DNA of 64,000 nucleotides, from positions 186,001 to 250,000 of the forward strand of contig NZ_MAXC01000055.1 in assembly GCF_001693485.1 (NCBI RefSeq), written 5' to 3'. The notes under the pieces are model-generated. The model searched no databases. It was not told where the DNA came from and saw only the letters and a list, made by a program, of their open reading frames with translations. The position numbers and the translations under genes were made by a program. Position 1 is the stretch's first letter; every line of letters starts with the position of its first letter. This DNA comes from Bradyrhizobium sp. LMTR 3 (lineage in GTDB: Bacteria; Pseudomonadota; Alphaproteobacteria; Rhizobiales; Xanthobacteraceae). Shown here one piece after another: positions 25,728 through 35,487 of the stretch.

Positions 25728-25986
25728 GGTATTCTCCTCGTTGATCTGGATGAATTTCGTTTCGGACGCCGCAAACGTTACGCGCCCGCACCAGCAGCGG
25801 GATATATTTCGCAGGGCTCAAGACTGAGAGGTTCCAGGCAGCCGCGGCAAAGGTTAGCGCGCCTCAGTCGTCACCGGACAGGGTTCCCGCGGGCAATGGT
25901 CGGCGCTTATGCGCTTCGCAGATCAGCGAGGGTGGCGGCTTACGCAAAAAACGCGGCGCCAACGAGCCGCGCTTTGCTAGAAGGTT

Positions 25987-26077
25987 CGTAGGGTGGGCAA
26001 AGGCGCGTTTGCGCCGTGCCCACCGTCCCGCACCATGCCCGCGATGGTGGGCACGCTATCGCTTTGCCCACCCTACG
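25987..26077. repeat. CGTAGGGTGGGCAAAG palindromic repeat, copy 2
   Basis: Its arms CGTAGGGTGGGCAAAGGCGC and GCTTTGCCCACCCTACG match copy 1, with the same inner GATGGTGGGCACGCT. It lies 11 bp beyond the leuA stop. The rest of 25728-25986 shows no gene. Confidence 0.85.
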
Positions 26078-26088
26078 ATCGCGTACCG

Positions 26089-27648
26089 TCAGCCTGCCAC
26101 CGCCGCCGGCATGTCGCGCTGGCGCTTCATGACGATCTTGTTGAGCGCGCCGAGATAGGCCTTTGCCGAGGCAACCAGCGTGTCCGGATCCGCGGCGCGC
26201 GCCGTCATCGAACGGCCCTCGTGCGAGAGCCGCACCGAGACTTCGGCTTGCGCGTCGGTGCCTTCGGTGACGGCATGGACCTGGTACAGCTCCAGCTTTG
26301 CTTCGTGCGGCACCAGCGCCTTGATGCAGTTGAACACCGCATCGACCGGACCGTTGCCTTCGGCTTCCTCGATCCTGGTCTGGCCTTCGACGTCGAGCTT
26401 CATGGTGGCACGCTGCGGACCGTGCGTGCCGGCGATCACCGTCAGCGAGGTCAGCTTGATGCGATCGTGCGAGGCCGCCATTTCCTCATCGACCAGCGCC
26501 TCGATGTCTTCGTCGTAGATGTCCTTCTTGCGGTCGGCCAGCGCCTTCATCCGCGCAAAGGCATCTTCGAGCTGGTTCGGACCGAGCTTGTAGCCCATCT
26601 CTTCCAGCTTGTGCACGAACGCATGACGACCGGAATGCTTGCCGAGCACCAGCGAGGACTGCTTCAGGCCGACCATCTCGGGCCGCATGATCTCGTAGGT
26701 GGAGGCGTCCTTCAGCACGCCGTCCTGGTGGATACCGCTTTCGTGCGCGAACGCGTTACGGCCGACGATCGCCTTGTTGTACTGCACCGGGAACGAGGTC
26801 GCCGCCGAGACCAGCTTCGAGGCGCGCGTCAATTGTGTGGTGTCGATCTTGTTCCACCACGGAAACTTGTCGTTGCGCACGTTGATCGCCATCACGATCT
26901 CTTCGAGCGCAGCGTTGCCCGCCCGTTCGCCGATGCCGTTGACGGTGCATTCGACCTGGCGCGCGCCGCCGGCGATGCCAGCCAGCGAGTTCGCTACCGC
27001 CATGCCGAGGTCGTTATGGCAGTGGACGGAGAAGATCGCCTTGTCGGAGTTCGGCACCCGCTCGATCAGCGTCTTCATGAAGTGGGTGTATTCCTCCGGC
27101 ACGGTGTAGCCGACGGTGTCGGGAATGTTGACCGTGGTGGCGCCGGCCTTGATGACGGCTTCGACGATGCGGCAGAGGAAATCCATCTCGCTGCGGGTGC
27201 CGTCCTCGGCCGACCATTCGACGTCGTCGATCTGATTGCGGGCGCGGCTGACGTTGGCGATCGAGAGCTCGACCACCTGCTCCGGCGTCATGTTCAGTTT
27301 CACCCGCATATGCAACGGCGAGGTCGCGATCACCGTGTGGACGCGGCCGCGTTTTGCAAACTTCACCGCTTCGGCGCAGCGGTCGATGTCCTTGGGATGC
27401 GCGCGCGACAGGCCGGCGATCACGGCGTTCTTGGAGCGGCGGGCAATCTCGCTGACCGCCTGGAAGTCGCCTTCCGAGGTAATCGGGAAACCCGCCTCGA
27501 TGACGTCGACACCCATGTCGTCGAGCATTTCGGCGACCTCGAGCTTTTCCTCGAACGTCATGGTCGCGCCCGGGCACTGCTCGCCATCGCGCAAGGTGGT
27601 GTCGAAAATAACGACGCGGTCCTTCTCGGACTTGTTCGCTGATGTCAT
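26089..27648 (-). CDS. leuA: 2-isopropylmalate synthase
   Basis: A 519-residue enzyme that condenses acetyl-CoA with 2-oxoisovalerate in the first committed step of leucine synthesis. The TIM-barrel part shows FDTTLRDGEQCPGATM and the metal-site HCHNDLGMAVANS; VNGIGERAGNAALEE and AFAHESGIHQDGVLK are also typical. The C-terminal third is the LeuA regulatory domain (leucine feedback), with TSLTVIAGTHGPQRATMKL. ATG 27648 has AGGA upstream; longer in-frame readings run into the attenuator and are rejected. A leucine leader peptide and terminator hairpin precede it. Confidence 0.97.
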   Translation of the reverse strand: MTSANKSEKDRVVIFDTTLRDGEQCPGATMTFEEKLEVAEMLDDMGVDVIEAGFPITSEGDFQAVSEIARRSKNAVIAGLSRAHPKDIDRCAEAVKFAKRGRVHTVIATSPLHMRVKLNMTPEQVVELSIANVSRARNQIDDVEWSAEDGTRSEMDFLCRIVEAVIKAGATTVNIPDTVGYTVPEEYTHFMKTLIERVPNSDKAIFSVHCHNDLGMAVANSLAGIAGGARQVECTVNGIGERAGNAALEEIVMAINVRNDKFPWWNKIDTTQLTRASKLVSAATSFPVQYNKAIVGRNAFAHESGIHQDGVLKDASTYEIMRPEMVGLKQSSLVLGKHSGRHAFVHKLEEMGYKLGPNQLEDAFARMKALADRKKDIYDEDIEALVDEEMAASHDRIKLTSLTVIAGTHGPQRATMKLDVEGQTRIEEAEGNGPVDAVFNCIKALVPHEAKLELYQVHAVTEGTDAQAEVSVRLSHEGRSMTARAADPDTLVASAKAYLGALNKIVMKRQRDMPAAVAG

Positions 27649-27718
27649 ATGCTGAATTCCTTTTGGATCGTAGCGCCATCTCTCATGGACGCTGAAGGGT
27701 CTGTGATCTCGCTCAAAA

Positions 27719-27761
27719 CCCCTGAGTGCCCAGGCGCAAACGCCCAGACGGCCCTCAGGGG
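27719..27761 (-). terminator. leuA attenuator terminator
   Basis: On the minus strand CCCCTGAG (27761-27754) pairs with CTCAGGGG (27726-27719), an 8-bp perfect stem enclosing a secondary GC stem, and is followed at once by TTTT. It begins within the last codons of the leader peptide, as in classical amino-acid attenuators. Confidence 0.85.
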
Positions 27762-27877
27762 CCGATAAGAAGCAGAAGCCCGCCAAGAAGCAGGGTGGGC
27801 GCGGACGCAGCCGGAAGCGCAGGGGCAGCCTTGGCCGCTCCACCCCGAACCCCGTACCTTTCGCTGCGAATCAGCAT
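27755..27877 (-). CDS. leuA leader peptide (leucine attenuator)
   Basis: A 40-residue reading frame from ATG 27877 to TGA, ending APTLLLGGLLLLIGP. Seven of the last 12 residues are leucine. The stop codon overlaps the first arm of the terminator hairpin 27719-27761, and leuA begins about 107 bp further on. This is the arrangement of transcription attenuation: ribosome stalling at scarce leucyl-tRNA would let leuA be transcribed. It was read directly from the sequence and is too short for routine gene calling. Confidence 0.88.
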   Translation of the reverse strand: MLIRSERYGVRGGAAKAAPALPAASAPTLLLGGLLLLIGP

Positions 27878-28093
27878 TGCCAGACCCTTAGGACGCTCAA
27901 ATCTCGGCCAAAACCATTGACGGTTCGTTGCCCGGACGGCGTTCCGGTGCTGTTCTAGACGAGAATTGCCGCTCGCCGCAATGCCAAAAGAGGGTCAGGA
28001 CAGGTGACCTAATGGCCGAGGGAAGTCGGCTAAGCGGCCCGGGACCAGGAAGCACCTTCCGGCGTTACCAGCCCATAGCCGGGCAAGCAGCCG

Positions 28094-29608
28094 ATGGGCG
28101 TTGAGACCGAAATCAAGTTCCGTATCCCCAAGCGCAATCTCGGGTCCCCGCCCAGATTGACCGTGCAGGGGTGCAAAATCGGCAAGCGCTCGGAGAGCGA
28201 TCTGCTGTCGACCTATTTCGACACGCGCAAACACAAGCTGAAGCGGCACGGACTTCTGCTCCGGGTCAGACAAACGGACGGCAAGCACATACAAACAATC
28301 AAGCAGGCGTCCGGCGCGCAATTCGGCCGTGGCGAGTGGGAAACCGAAATAGCAGGCCGCACCCCCGATCTTGACGAGGCGAACGGCACGCCGCTTCAGC
28401 AGCTTGCCTCAAAGAAGCTGCGCCGCAAGTTGAAGCCGATCTTCGAGACCTCGGTGCATCGCATCACCATGCCGGTCCGCACCAAACGGAGCGAGCTGGA
28501 GCTTGCCATCGATCACGGCAGGATTGTCGCGGCCGGGCACACAAGCCGCATCGAGGAGGTCGAACTAGAATTGAAAAGCGGTCCGGCAAGCGATCTGTTT
28601 CGCGTCGCGAAGGCGCTGGAAGGAAAGCTCGCGGCCGAGCTTTGTTTGAGAGCGAAGGCAGACGAGGGCTACGATCTCGTCGACGGCAAGCGCGCTCAAG
28701 CTGTTTTTGCCGAGCCAATCGAGCTCGGGGAGCGAATGACCGTCATCGAGGGCTTTAAGGTCATCGCCCGCTCCGCGCTTCGCCATTTTTCCGGAAATGT
28801 CGACGCCGTCCGCAGCCTTGACCCGGAAGGCGTGCATCAGATGCGCGTGGGCTTGCGCCGCCTGCGTGCCGCCATCTCGCTGTTTTCGAAGGCATTACCC
28901 CAGACCAAAACCGAGGAGATCAAGACAGAGCTCAGGTGGCTGACAAACGAACTCGCCCGCGCGCGCGAGCTCGACGTCTTCCTGGAAGAGAAGATTGGTC
29001 CTGTCGCCCGCGAAATAACACCGCGCCGGGGCGGCAAAGCCATCGCGAGGCAGTTTGCCGAGAAACGCGCCGAGGCGCTCGCGCAGGCCAGAAGGGCTGT
29101 CGATTCGCCGCGATGCCGCGCGCTGCTCGTCGATGTGCTCGAGTGGATCGAGGCACAGCGCGGCCGCACAAACGGCGCCAACAGCGAACTTGGCGAATTT
29201 GCCGCAGAGCTCCTGGATCGGCGCATCCGGAAAGCACGGAAGGACGCCGGAAAGCTGCAAGCAATGACTGCGCGTGAGCGGCACACGTTCCGGATCAGGA
29301 TGAAGAAGATCAGATACGCGGCCGAGTTCTTCGACAGCCTTTTTCCCAGCAAACGCGAGCGAAAGATACTCGCGCGCCTATCAAAACATTCGAAGAAAAT
29401 TCAGGATGCCTTGGGCTCGCTCAACGATTTCATGGCGGACCGAAAAATGGCGGCAGAGGCCGCACTCAAGGCGCCACCACAAGACAGGCGCGCCCGCGCC
29501 TATGTTTCCGGCATTATCGTTGGCCGCGAGGATGAGCAGGCAAAGCCGCTCATGCAAGCGGCTGCGAAGGAAGTGCGTGCGCTTCGCCATCTTTCCGGAC
29601 TTGGCTGA
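28094..29608 (+). CDS. CYTH-CHAD domain protein
   Basis: A 504-residue protein. The N-terminal CYTH domain (about 1-205) has the ExExK signature ETEIKFRI at residues 4-11 and the basic/acidic strands of the triphosphate tunnel fold. The C-terminal CHAD domain (about 220-500) has paired conserved His (GVHQMRVGLRRLRAAI and RHTFRIRMKKIRYAAEFF). Such proteins hydrolyse inorganic triphosphate or bind polyphosphate; CHAD domains target polyphosphate granules. It converges with a polyphosphate kinase 2 gene 173 bp away, which fits. The ribosome-binding site is weak. Confidence 0.92.
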   Translation: MGVETEIKFRIPKRNLGSPPRLTVQGCKIGKRSESDLLSTYFDTRKHKLKRHGLLLRVRQTDGKHIQTIKQASGAQFGRGEWETEIAGRTPDLDEANGTPLQQLASKKLRRKLKPIFETSVHRITMPVRTKRSELELAIDHGRIVAAGHTSRIEEVELELKSGPASDLFRVAKALEGKLAAELCLRAKADEGYDLVDGKRAQAVFAEPIELGERMTVIEGFKVIARSALRHFSGNVDAVRSLDPEGVHQMRVGLRRLRAAISLFSKALPQTKTEEIKTELRWLTNELARARELDVFLEEKIGPVAREITPRRGGKAIARQFAEKRAEALAQARRAVDSPRCRALLVDVLEWIEAQRGRTNGANSELGEFAAELLDRRIRKARKDAGKLQAMTARERHTFRIRMKKIRYAAEFFDSLFPSKRERKILARLSKHSKKIQDALGSLNDFMADRKMAAEAALKAPPQDRRARAYVSGIIVGREDEQAKPLMQAAAKEVRALRHLSGLG

Positions 29609-29686
29609 TGCTTCGGGGAAGCGGCGGAGTGACGTGGCGACTAGTGGCCGATCCTCTACCCTGGGTGAGGGACGCACCGGCGGTAG

Positions 29687-29716
29687 GGTTCCCTCCCCCT
29701 TGCGGGGGAGGGAACC
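29687..29716. terminator. GC-rich hairpin between converging genes
   Basis: GGTTCCCTCCCCC and GGGGGAGGGAACC form a 13-bp stem with a 4-base loop (TTGC), so it can fold on either strand. It lies between the CYTH-CHAD gene and ppk2 and may end or protect both transcripts. There is no T-run. Confidence 0.5.
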
Positions 29717-29746
29717 TGACCAGCGTGCTCACCTCGCTCGGCACCA

Positions 29747-29785
29747 ATGGTGGGCACGGCGCATGTGCGCCTTTGCCCACCCTAC
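29747..29785. repeat. Half copy of the CGTAGGGTGGGCAAAG repeat
   Basis: ATGGTGGGCACGGCGC through CTTTGCCCACCCTAC corresponds to the right half of the element seen at 23884, 25987, 45537 and 55453. Its last bases supply the ppk2 stop codon: TAG at 29784-29782 is the complement of the CTA in CCCTAC. Confidence 0.75.
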
Positions 29786-30702
29786 TTCTTCGCCCCACCC
29801 TCCTCCGCCAGCAGCGCCTCGCGCACCTTTGCGAATTCGCTGCGGTCGGCCTTGTCGACCTTTGGAAAATGCAGATCGAGTCCGTCGAGCGCGCTAGCGA
29901 TCGTCGAGCCGATCACGACGCGGGCGAACCATTTGTGGTCGGCAGGGACGACGATCCATGGCGCCGCCTGCGAGGCGGTGTGGCGGATCATATCCTGGTA
30001 GGCAGCCTGGTATTTCGCCCACAGCGCACGCTCGCCGATATCGGCCATCGAGAACTTCCAGTTCTTGGCGGGCTCTTCCAGCCGTTCAAGGAAGCGTTCG
30101 CGCTGCTCCTCCTTGGAGACGTTGAGAAAGAATTTCAGGATCACAGTGCCGTTGCGCGCCAGGTAGCGCTCCATCGCGGAGATGTCTTCGAAGCGCTCCT
30201 TCCAGATGTTTTTGGTTACGAGTTGCGGCGGCAACTTCTGCCTGTCGAGAATTTCCTGGTGCACCCGCACCACCAGGCATTCTTCATAATAAGAGCGGTT
30301 AAAGATGCCGATCCGGCCGCGCTCCGGCAGCGCGATCATGCTGCGCCACAGGAAATCGTGGTCGAGCTCTTTGGTCGACGGCTGCTTGAACGAATTGACC
30401 TCGCAGCCCTGCGGGTTGACGCCCTCGAACACGCTCTTGATCGCGCTGTCCTTGCCGGCGGCATCCATGCCCTGGAAGATCAGCAGCAGCGACCAGCGGT
30501 CCTGGGCGTAGAGTTTTTCCTGGAAATCGTTCAGGCGCTTGCGATTGGCCTCGATGATCCTGGTCGCCCCCTCCTTGTCGAGACCGCCCTTCTCGTTGGT
30601 CTTGTGCGACTTGAGATGAAATTCGCCCACACCGTCGTAGCGGAACGGGGCGACATAGGTTTTCAGTTCATCTGCCAGCGATGGCTGCGGCTTCTTGCTC
30701 AT
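29782..30702 (-). CDS. ppk2: Polyphosphate kinase 2
   Basis: A 306-residue PPK2-family kinase that uses polyphosphate to phosphorylate a nucleotide, usually making GDP/ADP into GTP/ATP or AMP into ADP. It has the P-loop GMDAAGKD with a nearby FEGVNPQGCEV, the lid motif RIGIFNRSYYEE, and the ERFEDISAMERYL region. Its length matches single-domain class I or III members. The ATG overlaps the stop of the LivM-like gene (ATGA), so it is the last gene of the Liv-type ABC operon. The stop codon lies within a dispersed repeat. Confidence 0.95.
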   Translation of the reverse strand: MSKKPQPSLADELKTYVAPFRYDGVGEFHLKSHKTNEKGGLDKEGATRIIEANRKRLNDFQEKLYAQDRWSLLLIFQGMDAAGKDSAIKSVFEGVNPQGCEVNSFKQPSTKELDHDFLWRSMIALPERGRIGIFNRSYYEECLVVRVHQEILDRQKLPPQLVTKNIWKERFEDISAMERYLARNGTVILKFFLNVSKEEQRERFLERLEEPAKNWKFSMADIGERALWAKYQAAYQDMIRHTASQAAPWIVVPADHKWFARVVIGSTIASALDGLDLHFPKVDKADRSEFAKVREALLAEEGGAKK

Positions 30703-31679
30703 GTGGTCTTGGGCTTCTTCGGTTGCGCCTTCAGTTTGTCAAGGACGCTACCAAGAATGCCCTTGGGCAGGAAGATGATGAAGACCACCAGCAAAACGCC
30801 GTAGACCAGGTTGTCCCAGCCGACCGCCTTGGTACCGAAGCCGATCCGCAGCCCTTCCGCGAGCAGGATGGTGATGATGGCGCCGATCGTCGGTCCGAGC
30901 GAGACATAGAGCCCGCCGACGATGACGGCGAACACCATCTGCAGCGACACCGCAATGCCGCTGACCGTGTCCGGCGAGATGAACATCTGGTACTGGCAAT
31001 ACAGCGCGCCGGCGAGCGCGGTCATCAAGGCGGAGATCAGCGTGATCTTGAGCTTTTCGGCTGTCACGTTGACGCCGGCCGCAGCCGCCGCGTCCTCGTC
31101 CTCCGAGATCGCCTCCATGGCGTAGCGGCTCATGCTGCGGTCGACCCAGCGCCAGATCAGAAGGCCCACCACCCAGACGCCGAGCGCGATCAGATACCAC
31201 GTCGTCTTGTCGTCGAACTGCAGCGCCAGCAGCCCCCGGCCGCTGGGCGCGCGGTTCGGCGTGTAGCCGAGCGAACCGCCGGTGTAATCACGCGTCGCGG
31301 TGATGACCTGCAGCACGATGCCAGACAGCGCCAGCGTCACCAGCACGAAATAATGCCCGGTGATGCGGAAGCGGAAGCAGGGATAGGCGACCACCAGCGC
31401 CAGCAAGCCCGCCGCCACCATGCTGAGCGGAATGCCGATCCAGGGCGTGATATCGAGGTGGTTCCACAACAGCGCCGTGACATAGGCGCCGACGCCCATG
31501 AATCCGCCATGGCCAAGCGACACCAGCCCGAAGCGGCCCATGATCGACCACGACGTGTAGGCGAACGACCAGATCAGGATCAGCACCAGGATGTGCAGGT
31601 GATAAGGCTCACGATAGACGAAGGGCAGCGCGATCAGCGCGGCTAGTCCAACGGCCCAGGCGGTGTAGCGGGAATTCAC
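30699..31679 (-). CDS. Liv-type ABC permease (LivM)
   Basis: A 326-residue inner-membrane permease of a branched-chain amino acid/amide ABC importer. It shows GRFGLVSLGHGGFMGVGAY near the N-terminus, the LivM loop AAAAGVNVTAEKL in the EAA position, and EGLRIGFGTKA near the end, with 8-9 TM helices. The start is GTG 31679, overlapping the LivH stop (GTGA); a longer in-frame version is rejected because it runs into livH. Its stop overlaps the ppk2 start. Confidence 0.93.
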   Translation of the reverse strand: MNSRYTAWAVGLAALIALPFVYREPYHLHILVLILIWSFAYTSWSIMGRFGLVSLGHGGFMGVGAYVTALLWNHLDITPWIGIPLSMVAAGLLALVVAYPCFRFRITGHYFVLVTLALSGIVLQVITATRDYTGGSLGYTPNRAPSGRGLLALQFDDKTTWYLIALGVWVVGLLIWRWVDRSMSRYAMEAISEDEDAAAAAGVNVTAEKLKITLISALMTALAGALYCQYQMFISPDTVSGIAVSLQMVFAVIVGGLYVSLGPTIGAIITILLAEGLRIGFGTKAVGWDNLVYGVLLVVFIIFLPKGILGSVLDKLKAQPKKPKTT

Positions 31680-32557
31680 GAGCGCCTCGCCAAAAGGCCC
31701 GCGGGCCGGATGAACATCATGACGATGAAGAAGGCAAAGGCCAGCACGTAACCCCATTCGAGGTCGGAGTACAGGCCGCCCAGCGAAATGATCTGGGCGA
31801 ACACGAACGCCGCGATGAAACCGCCGACGAAATTGCCGAGCCCGCCGAGCACGCAGATCAAGAAGGTGATCGGCCCAAACGACAGCCCGACGAACGGATG
31901 CACGTCATACTGCAGCACCAGCAGGCAGGCGGCGAGGCCGGCGAGCGCGCCGCCCAGCGCCGAGGTGATGAGATAGATCCGCTTGGTATCGACCCCCATC
32001 AGCGACATGATCTGGCGGTCCTGCGCAACGGCGCGGATCGCCGTGCCGGTAAAGGTGCGCTTCATGAAGAAGTAGATCGCCAGCATGCCGAGCAAGGCGG
32101 CGACGAAGGCGAGCAGTCGCGAATAGCTGAAATGCATGTCGCCGATCGCCAGCACCGGCAGGCGGATACCGAGGTTGCGGAAATCGATGCCGAAAGCGAC
32201 GGTTGCAAAGCTCTGCAGGATGAACAGCACGCCGCCGGTCGCGAGCAACTGGTTGATCGGCGGTGCGGTCAGTAACGGCGCGATGACGATGTAGTGCAGC
32301 GCCGCTCCGAGCGCTGCGACCAGCAGGATCGCGATTGGCGCTGCGACCCAATACGGCAGGCCGAACACCTGGACCATGTAGTACATGCCGTACATGCCGA
32401 TCATGACCAGCTCGGCGTAGCAGATCCATGTGACGTCGATGACGCCGAAGATCAGATTGAGCCCGAGCGCCAAGAGCGCCAGCACGCCGCCGAGCAGGAT
32501 GCCGTTGACCACGGCTTCCAGCAGGTAGATGTCGAAGGTGTCGAGAAATGCCTGCAT
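31676..32557 (-). CDS. Liv-type ABC permease (LivH)
   Basis: A 293-residue permease with about eight TM helices, the partner of the LivM-like protein. Conserved stretches are GGVLALLALGLNLIFGVI near the N-terminus, GTAIRAVAQDRQIMSLMGVD (the EAA-like loop contacting the ATPases) and the terminal MFIRPAGLLARR. It lies 12 bp after the LivF-like ATPase gene and overlaps the LivM gene by 4 bp. Confidence 0.94.
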   Translation of the reverse strand: MQAFLDTFDIYLLEAVVNGILLGGVLALLALGLNLIFGVIDVTWICYAELVMIGMYGMYYMVQVFGLPYWVAAPIAILLVAALGAALHYIVIAPLLTAPPINQLLATGGVLFILQSFATVAFGIDFRNLGIRLPVLAIGDMHFSYSRLLAFVAALLGMLAIYFFMKRTFTGTAIRAVAQDRQIMSLMGVDTKRIYLITSALGGALAGLAACLLVLQYDVHPFVGLSFGPITFLICVLGGLGNFVGGFIAAFVFAQIISLGGLYSDLEWGYVLAFAFFIVMMFIRPAGLLARRS

Positions 32558-32569
32558 GCTCGCTTCGCC

Positions 32570-33274
<705 letters not shown>

Positions 33275-33276
33275 AC

Positions 33277-34044
33277 TTACACCCCTGCCCGCCGGCGCGC
33301 TTCCGCCGCCGCGGCCTGGCTCGAATCCGCATCCGTGCCGAGATAGACCTCGATCACCCGCCGGTCGCTCGCCACCGCGCTCGGCAGACCTTCCGAAATC
33401 TTCTCGCCGTGATCGAGCACCATCACGCGATCGACCACCCGCATCAACACGCCCATGATGTGCTCGACCCAGATGATGGTGATGCCGAGCTCGTCGCGGA
33501 TCTTGCGCAGCATGTCGGCGGCCTGATCCATCTCGTGCTCGTCGAGCCCGCCGAGGCTTTCATCGGCGAGCAGAAGTTTCGGCCCGGTGGCGAGCGCCTT
33601 GGCGAGTTCGAGTTTTTTCAGGCCGGCGGCACCTAAGCCATCGACGCCGGCGTGGCGGTTGGTCGGCAGGCCGACCATGGCCAGCGCGCGTTCGGCGGCC
33701 TCATCCGCGCGGGCGCGGCTGTGGCTGCCCTGGCCGTAATAGCCTGCAAGCGCCACATTCTCGAATATCGTGAGCCGGTGAAACGGCCGCGGGATCTGGA
33801 AGGTGCGGCCGATGCCGCCGTTGATGATGCGGTGCGGCGCCCTGCCCGCGATCTCCGTTCCGTTGAACAAAATCGATCCTGCCGTCGGGATCAGCGTGCC
33901 CGACAGCATGTTGAAGATCGTGCTCTTGCCGGAGCCGTTCGGGCCGATCAGGCCGAGAATCTCGCCCTGCTCGACCCGGAACGACACGTTGTTAACAGCG
34001 GTGAAGCCGCCGAAGCGTTTCACCAATCCGTCTACCGTCAGCAC
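33277..34044 (-). CDS. Liv-type ABC ATPase (LivG)
   Basis: A 255-residue ATPase of the LivG type. Walker A GPNGSGKST, the family-specific GIGRTFQIPRPFHRLTIFEN (Q-loop), and Walker B LLLADESLGGLDEHE are seen. The signature is degenerate (LGAAGLKKLELAKALA), which is unusual for LivG and may reduce one of the two ATP sites. The start is GTG 34044, preceded by GGAGG at 7-nt spacing. Confidence 0.93.
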   Translation of the reverse strand: MLTVDGLVKRFGGFTAVNNVSFRVEQGEILGLIGPNGSGKSTIFNMLSGTLIPTAGSILFNGTEIAGRAPHRIINGGIGRTFQIPRPFHRLTIFENVALAGYYGQGSHSRARADEAAERALAMVGLPTNRHAGVDGLGAAGLKKLELAKALATGPKLLLADESLGGLDEHEMDQAADMLRKIRDELGITIIWVEHIMGVLMRVVDRVMVLDHGEKISEGLPSAVASDRRVIEVYLGTDADSSQAAAAEARRRAGV

Positions 34045-34077
34045 TCCAGAACCTCCGCTTAGCCGTTTGCCCGGCTC

Positions 34078-35388
34078 TTACTGGTTGCTGAACGTGGTTC
34101 CCTTCGGCAGCGGCAGCACGGCCTCGCGCTGCGCCTGGCTCTTCGGCCACACCACATACGACTTATCGTCAACATACTGGATGACAACCGGGAACGAGCG
34201 TTCGTTCTGGCCGGCCATCTGGGTGCCCTCGCCGTGGAACTTGACGCCGAAGCCCAGCATGGTGCCGCCTTCGGGAATATCGGTCTCGAGGGCTGCCTTG
34301 CGCAACGCATCGGGATCGACGCCGCCATATTTCTTGATGGCGCGCGGCAGCACCTCGGTCAGAAATAGATAGGTGTTGGATGCCGCCATGCCGACATGCG
34401 CAGAACGGATCGCGACGCCCGGCTTGGCCTTGTCGAACTCCTCGCCGACCATCTTGATGACGGGCGGCAGCTTCGGATCCATCGATTTCTGGTTGGCGAG
34501 CCAGATCGAGATCGGATCGGTGTTGAAGACGTAGTTGACGTCGGAGCCCAGACCTTCCTTCAGCTTTTCGTAGACGCCATAGCCCGCGCCGTGGCCGACG
34601 AGAGCCGCGAATTTCAGGCCCTGCTCGCGCGCCTGGCGGCCGAACAAGGTGATGTCGGGGTTATAGCCGGTGTGGAAGACCACGTCGGGTCGGGCGCGTT
34701 TCAGCTTGGTGACGAGCGCTGATAGATCGGGCGCGGTGGCGGAATAGCCTTCCTTCAGCACGATGTTGAAGCCGGCCTTCTTGGCGCCGGCCTCATTGCC
34801 CTTCGAGACGTCGACGCCGTAGGCACCGTCCTCGTGGATGATGGCAACGCGCAGATCCTTCGGCTCCTTGCCGAGCTTGGCTTTCGAATTCTGCGCGATG
34901 AAATCCATCGTCATCATGCCGAACTGGTCGCCGGAGGCTTGCGGCCGGAACACGTATTTGAAGTTCTTGTCGGCCAGCACCGCGGATGAGATGCAAGTGG
35001 TGATCCACATGAAGTTCTTGAGCTGCTCGACGCGCGCGGCCACCGGCACGCATTGCGCCGAGGAGAAGAAGCCGAGCAGCATGTTGACCTTTTCCTGCTC
35101 GATCAGCCGCACCGCCTCGTTGATCGCCACATCAGGCTTGCTCTGGGCGTCCGCATAAACCGCTTCGACCTTGTAACCCTCGACGCCGGTCTTGGCGTAC
35201 TGGTCGAGCATGATCTTGGCGCCGATATATTGCAGCTCCGAACCGCCGCCGGCGAGCGGGCCGGTCAGGTCGTAGATGACGCCGATCTTGATTTTCTTTT
35301 CCTGAGCCTCGGCGGAAACCGCCATCCCCAGCACCGCGATTGCGGCAGACAGCCCGACGAGAAGGCGTGCAGTTTTGCGCCCCGGCAT
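34078..35388 (-). CDS. Liv-type ABC substrate-binding protein
   Basis: A 436-residue periplasmic receptor of peripla-BP-6 type. The signal peptide covers 1-28 (ending SAEAQ). KIKIGVIYDLTGPLAGGGSE at the N-terminus and VNMLLGFFSSAQCVPVAARV are typical of the receptor fold. AQCVP gives a lone cysteine near the ligand site. ATG 35388 follows AGGGAGG. It is the first gene of the operon that runs through LivG, LivF, LivH and LivM to ppk2. The substrate may be an amino acid, amide or urea-type compound and is not evident. Confidence 0.94.
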   Translation of the reverse strand: MPGRKTARLLVGLSAAIAVLGMAVSAEAQEKKIKIGVIYDLTGPLAGGGSELQYIGAKIMLDQYAKTGVEGYKVEAVYADAQSKPDVAINEAVRLIEQEKVNMLLGFFSSAQCVPVAARVEQLKNFMWITTCISSAVLADKNFKYVFRPQASGDQFGMMTMDFIAQNSKAKLGKEPKDLRVAIIHEDGAYGVDVSKGNEAGAKKAGFNIVLKEGYSATAPDLSALVTKLKRARPDVVFHTGYNPDITLFGRQAREQGLKFAALVGHGAGYGVYEKLKEGLGSDVNYVFNTDPISIWLANQKSMDPKLPPVIKMVGEEFDKAKPGVAIRSAHVGMAASNTYLFLTEVLPRAIKKYGGVDPDALRKAALETDIPEGGTMLGFGVKFHGEGTQMAGQNERSFPVVIQYVDDKSYVVWPKSQAQREAVLPLPKGTTFSNQ

Positions 35389-35487
35389 GGAATCCTCCCT
35401 GGATTATTTTTTGTGCACTGCATTTTCTTGTTCTTGGTTGGCGCCTATCACATTGGTAGCGCGACCAGATGTCAAGCGCATTGCGCG

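Noticed and set aside
25993..27642. 549-codon plus-strand frame opposite leuA
   Set aside because: Shadow of leuA with no protein-like composition or ribosome-binding site.
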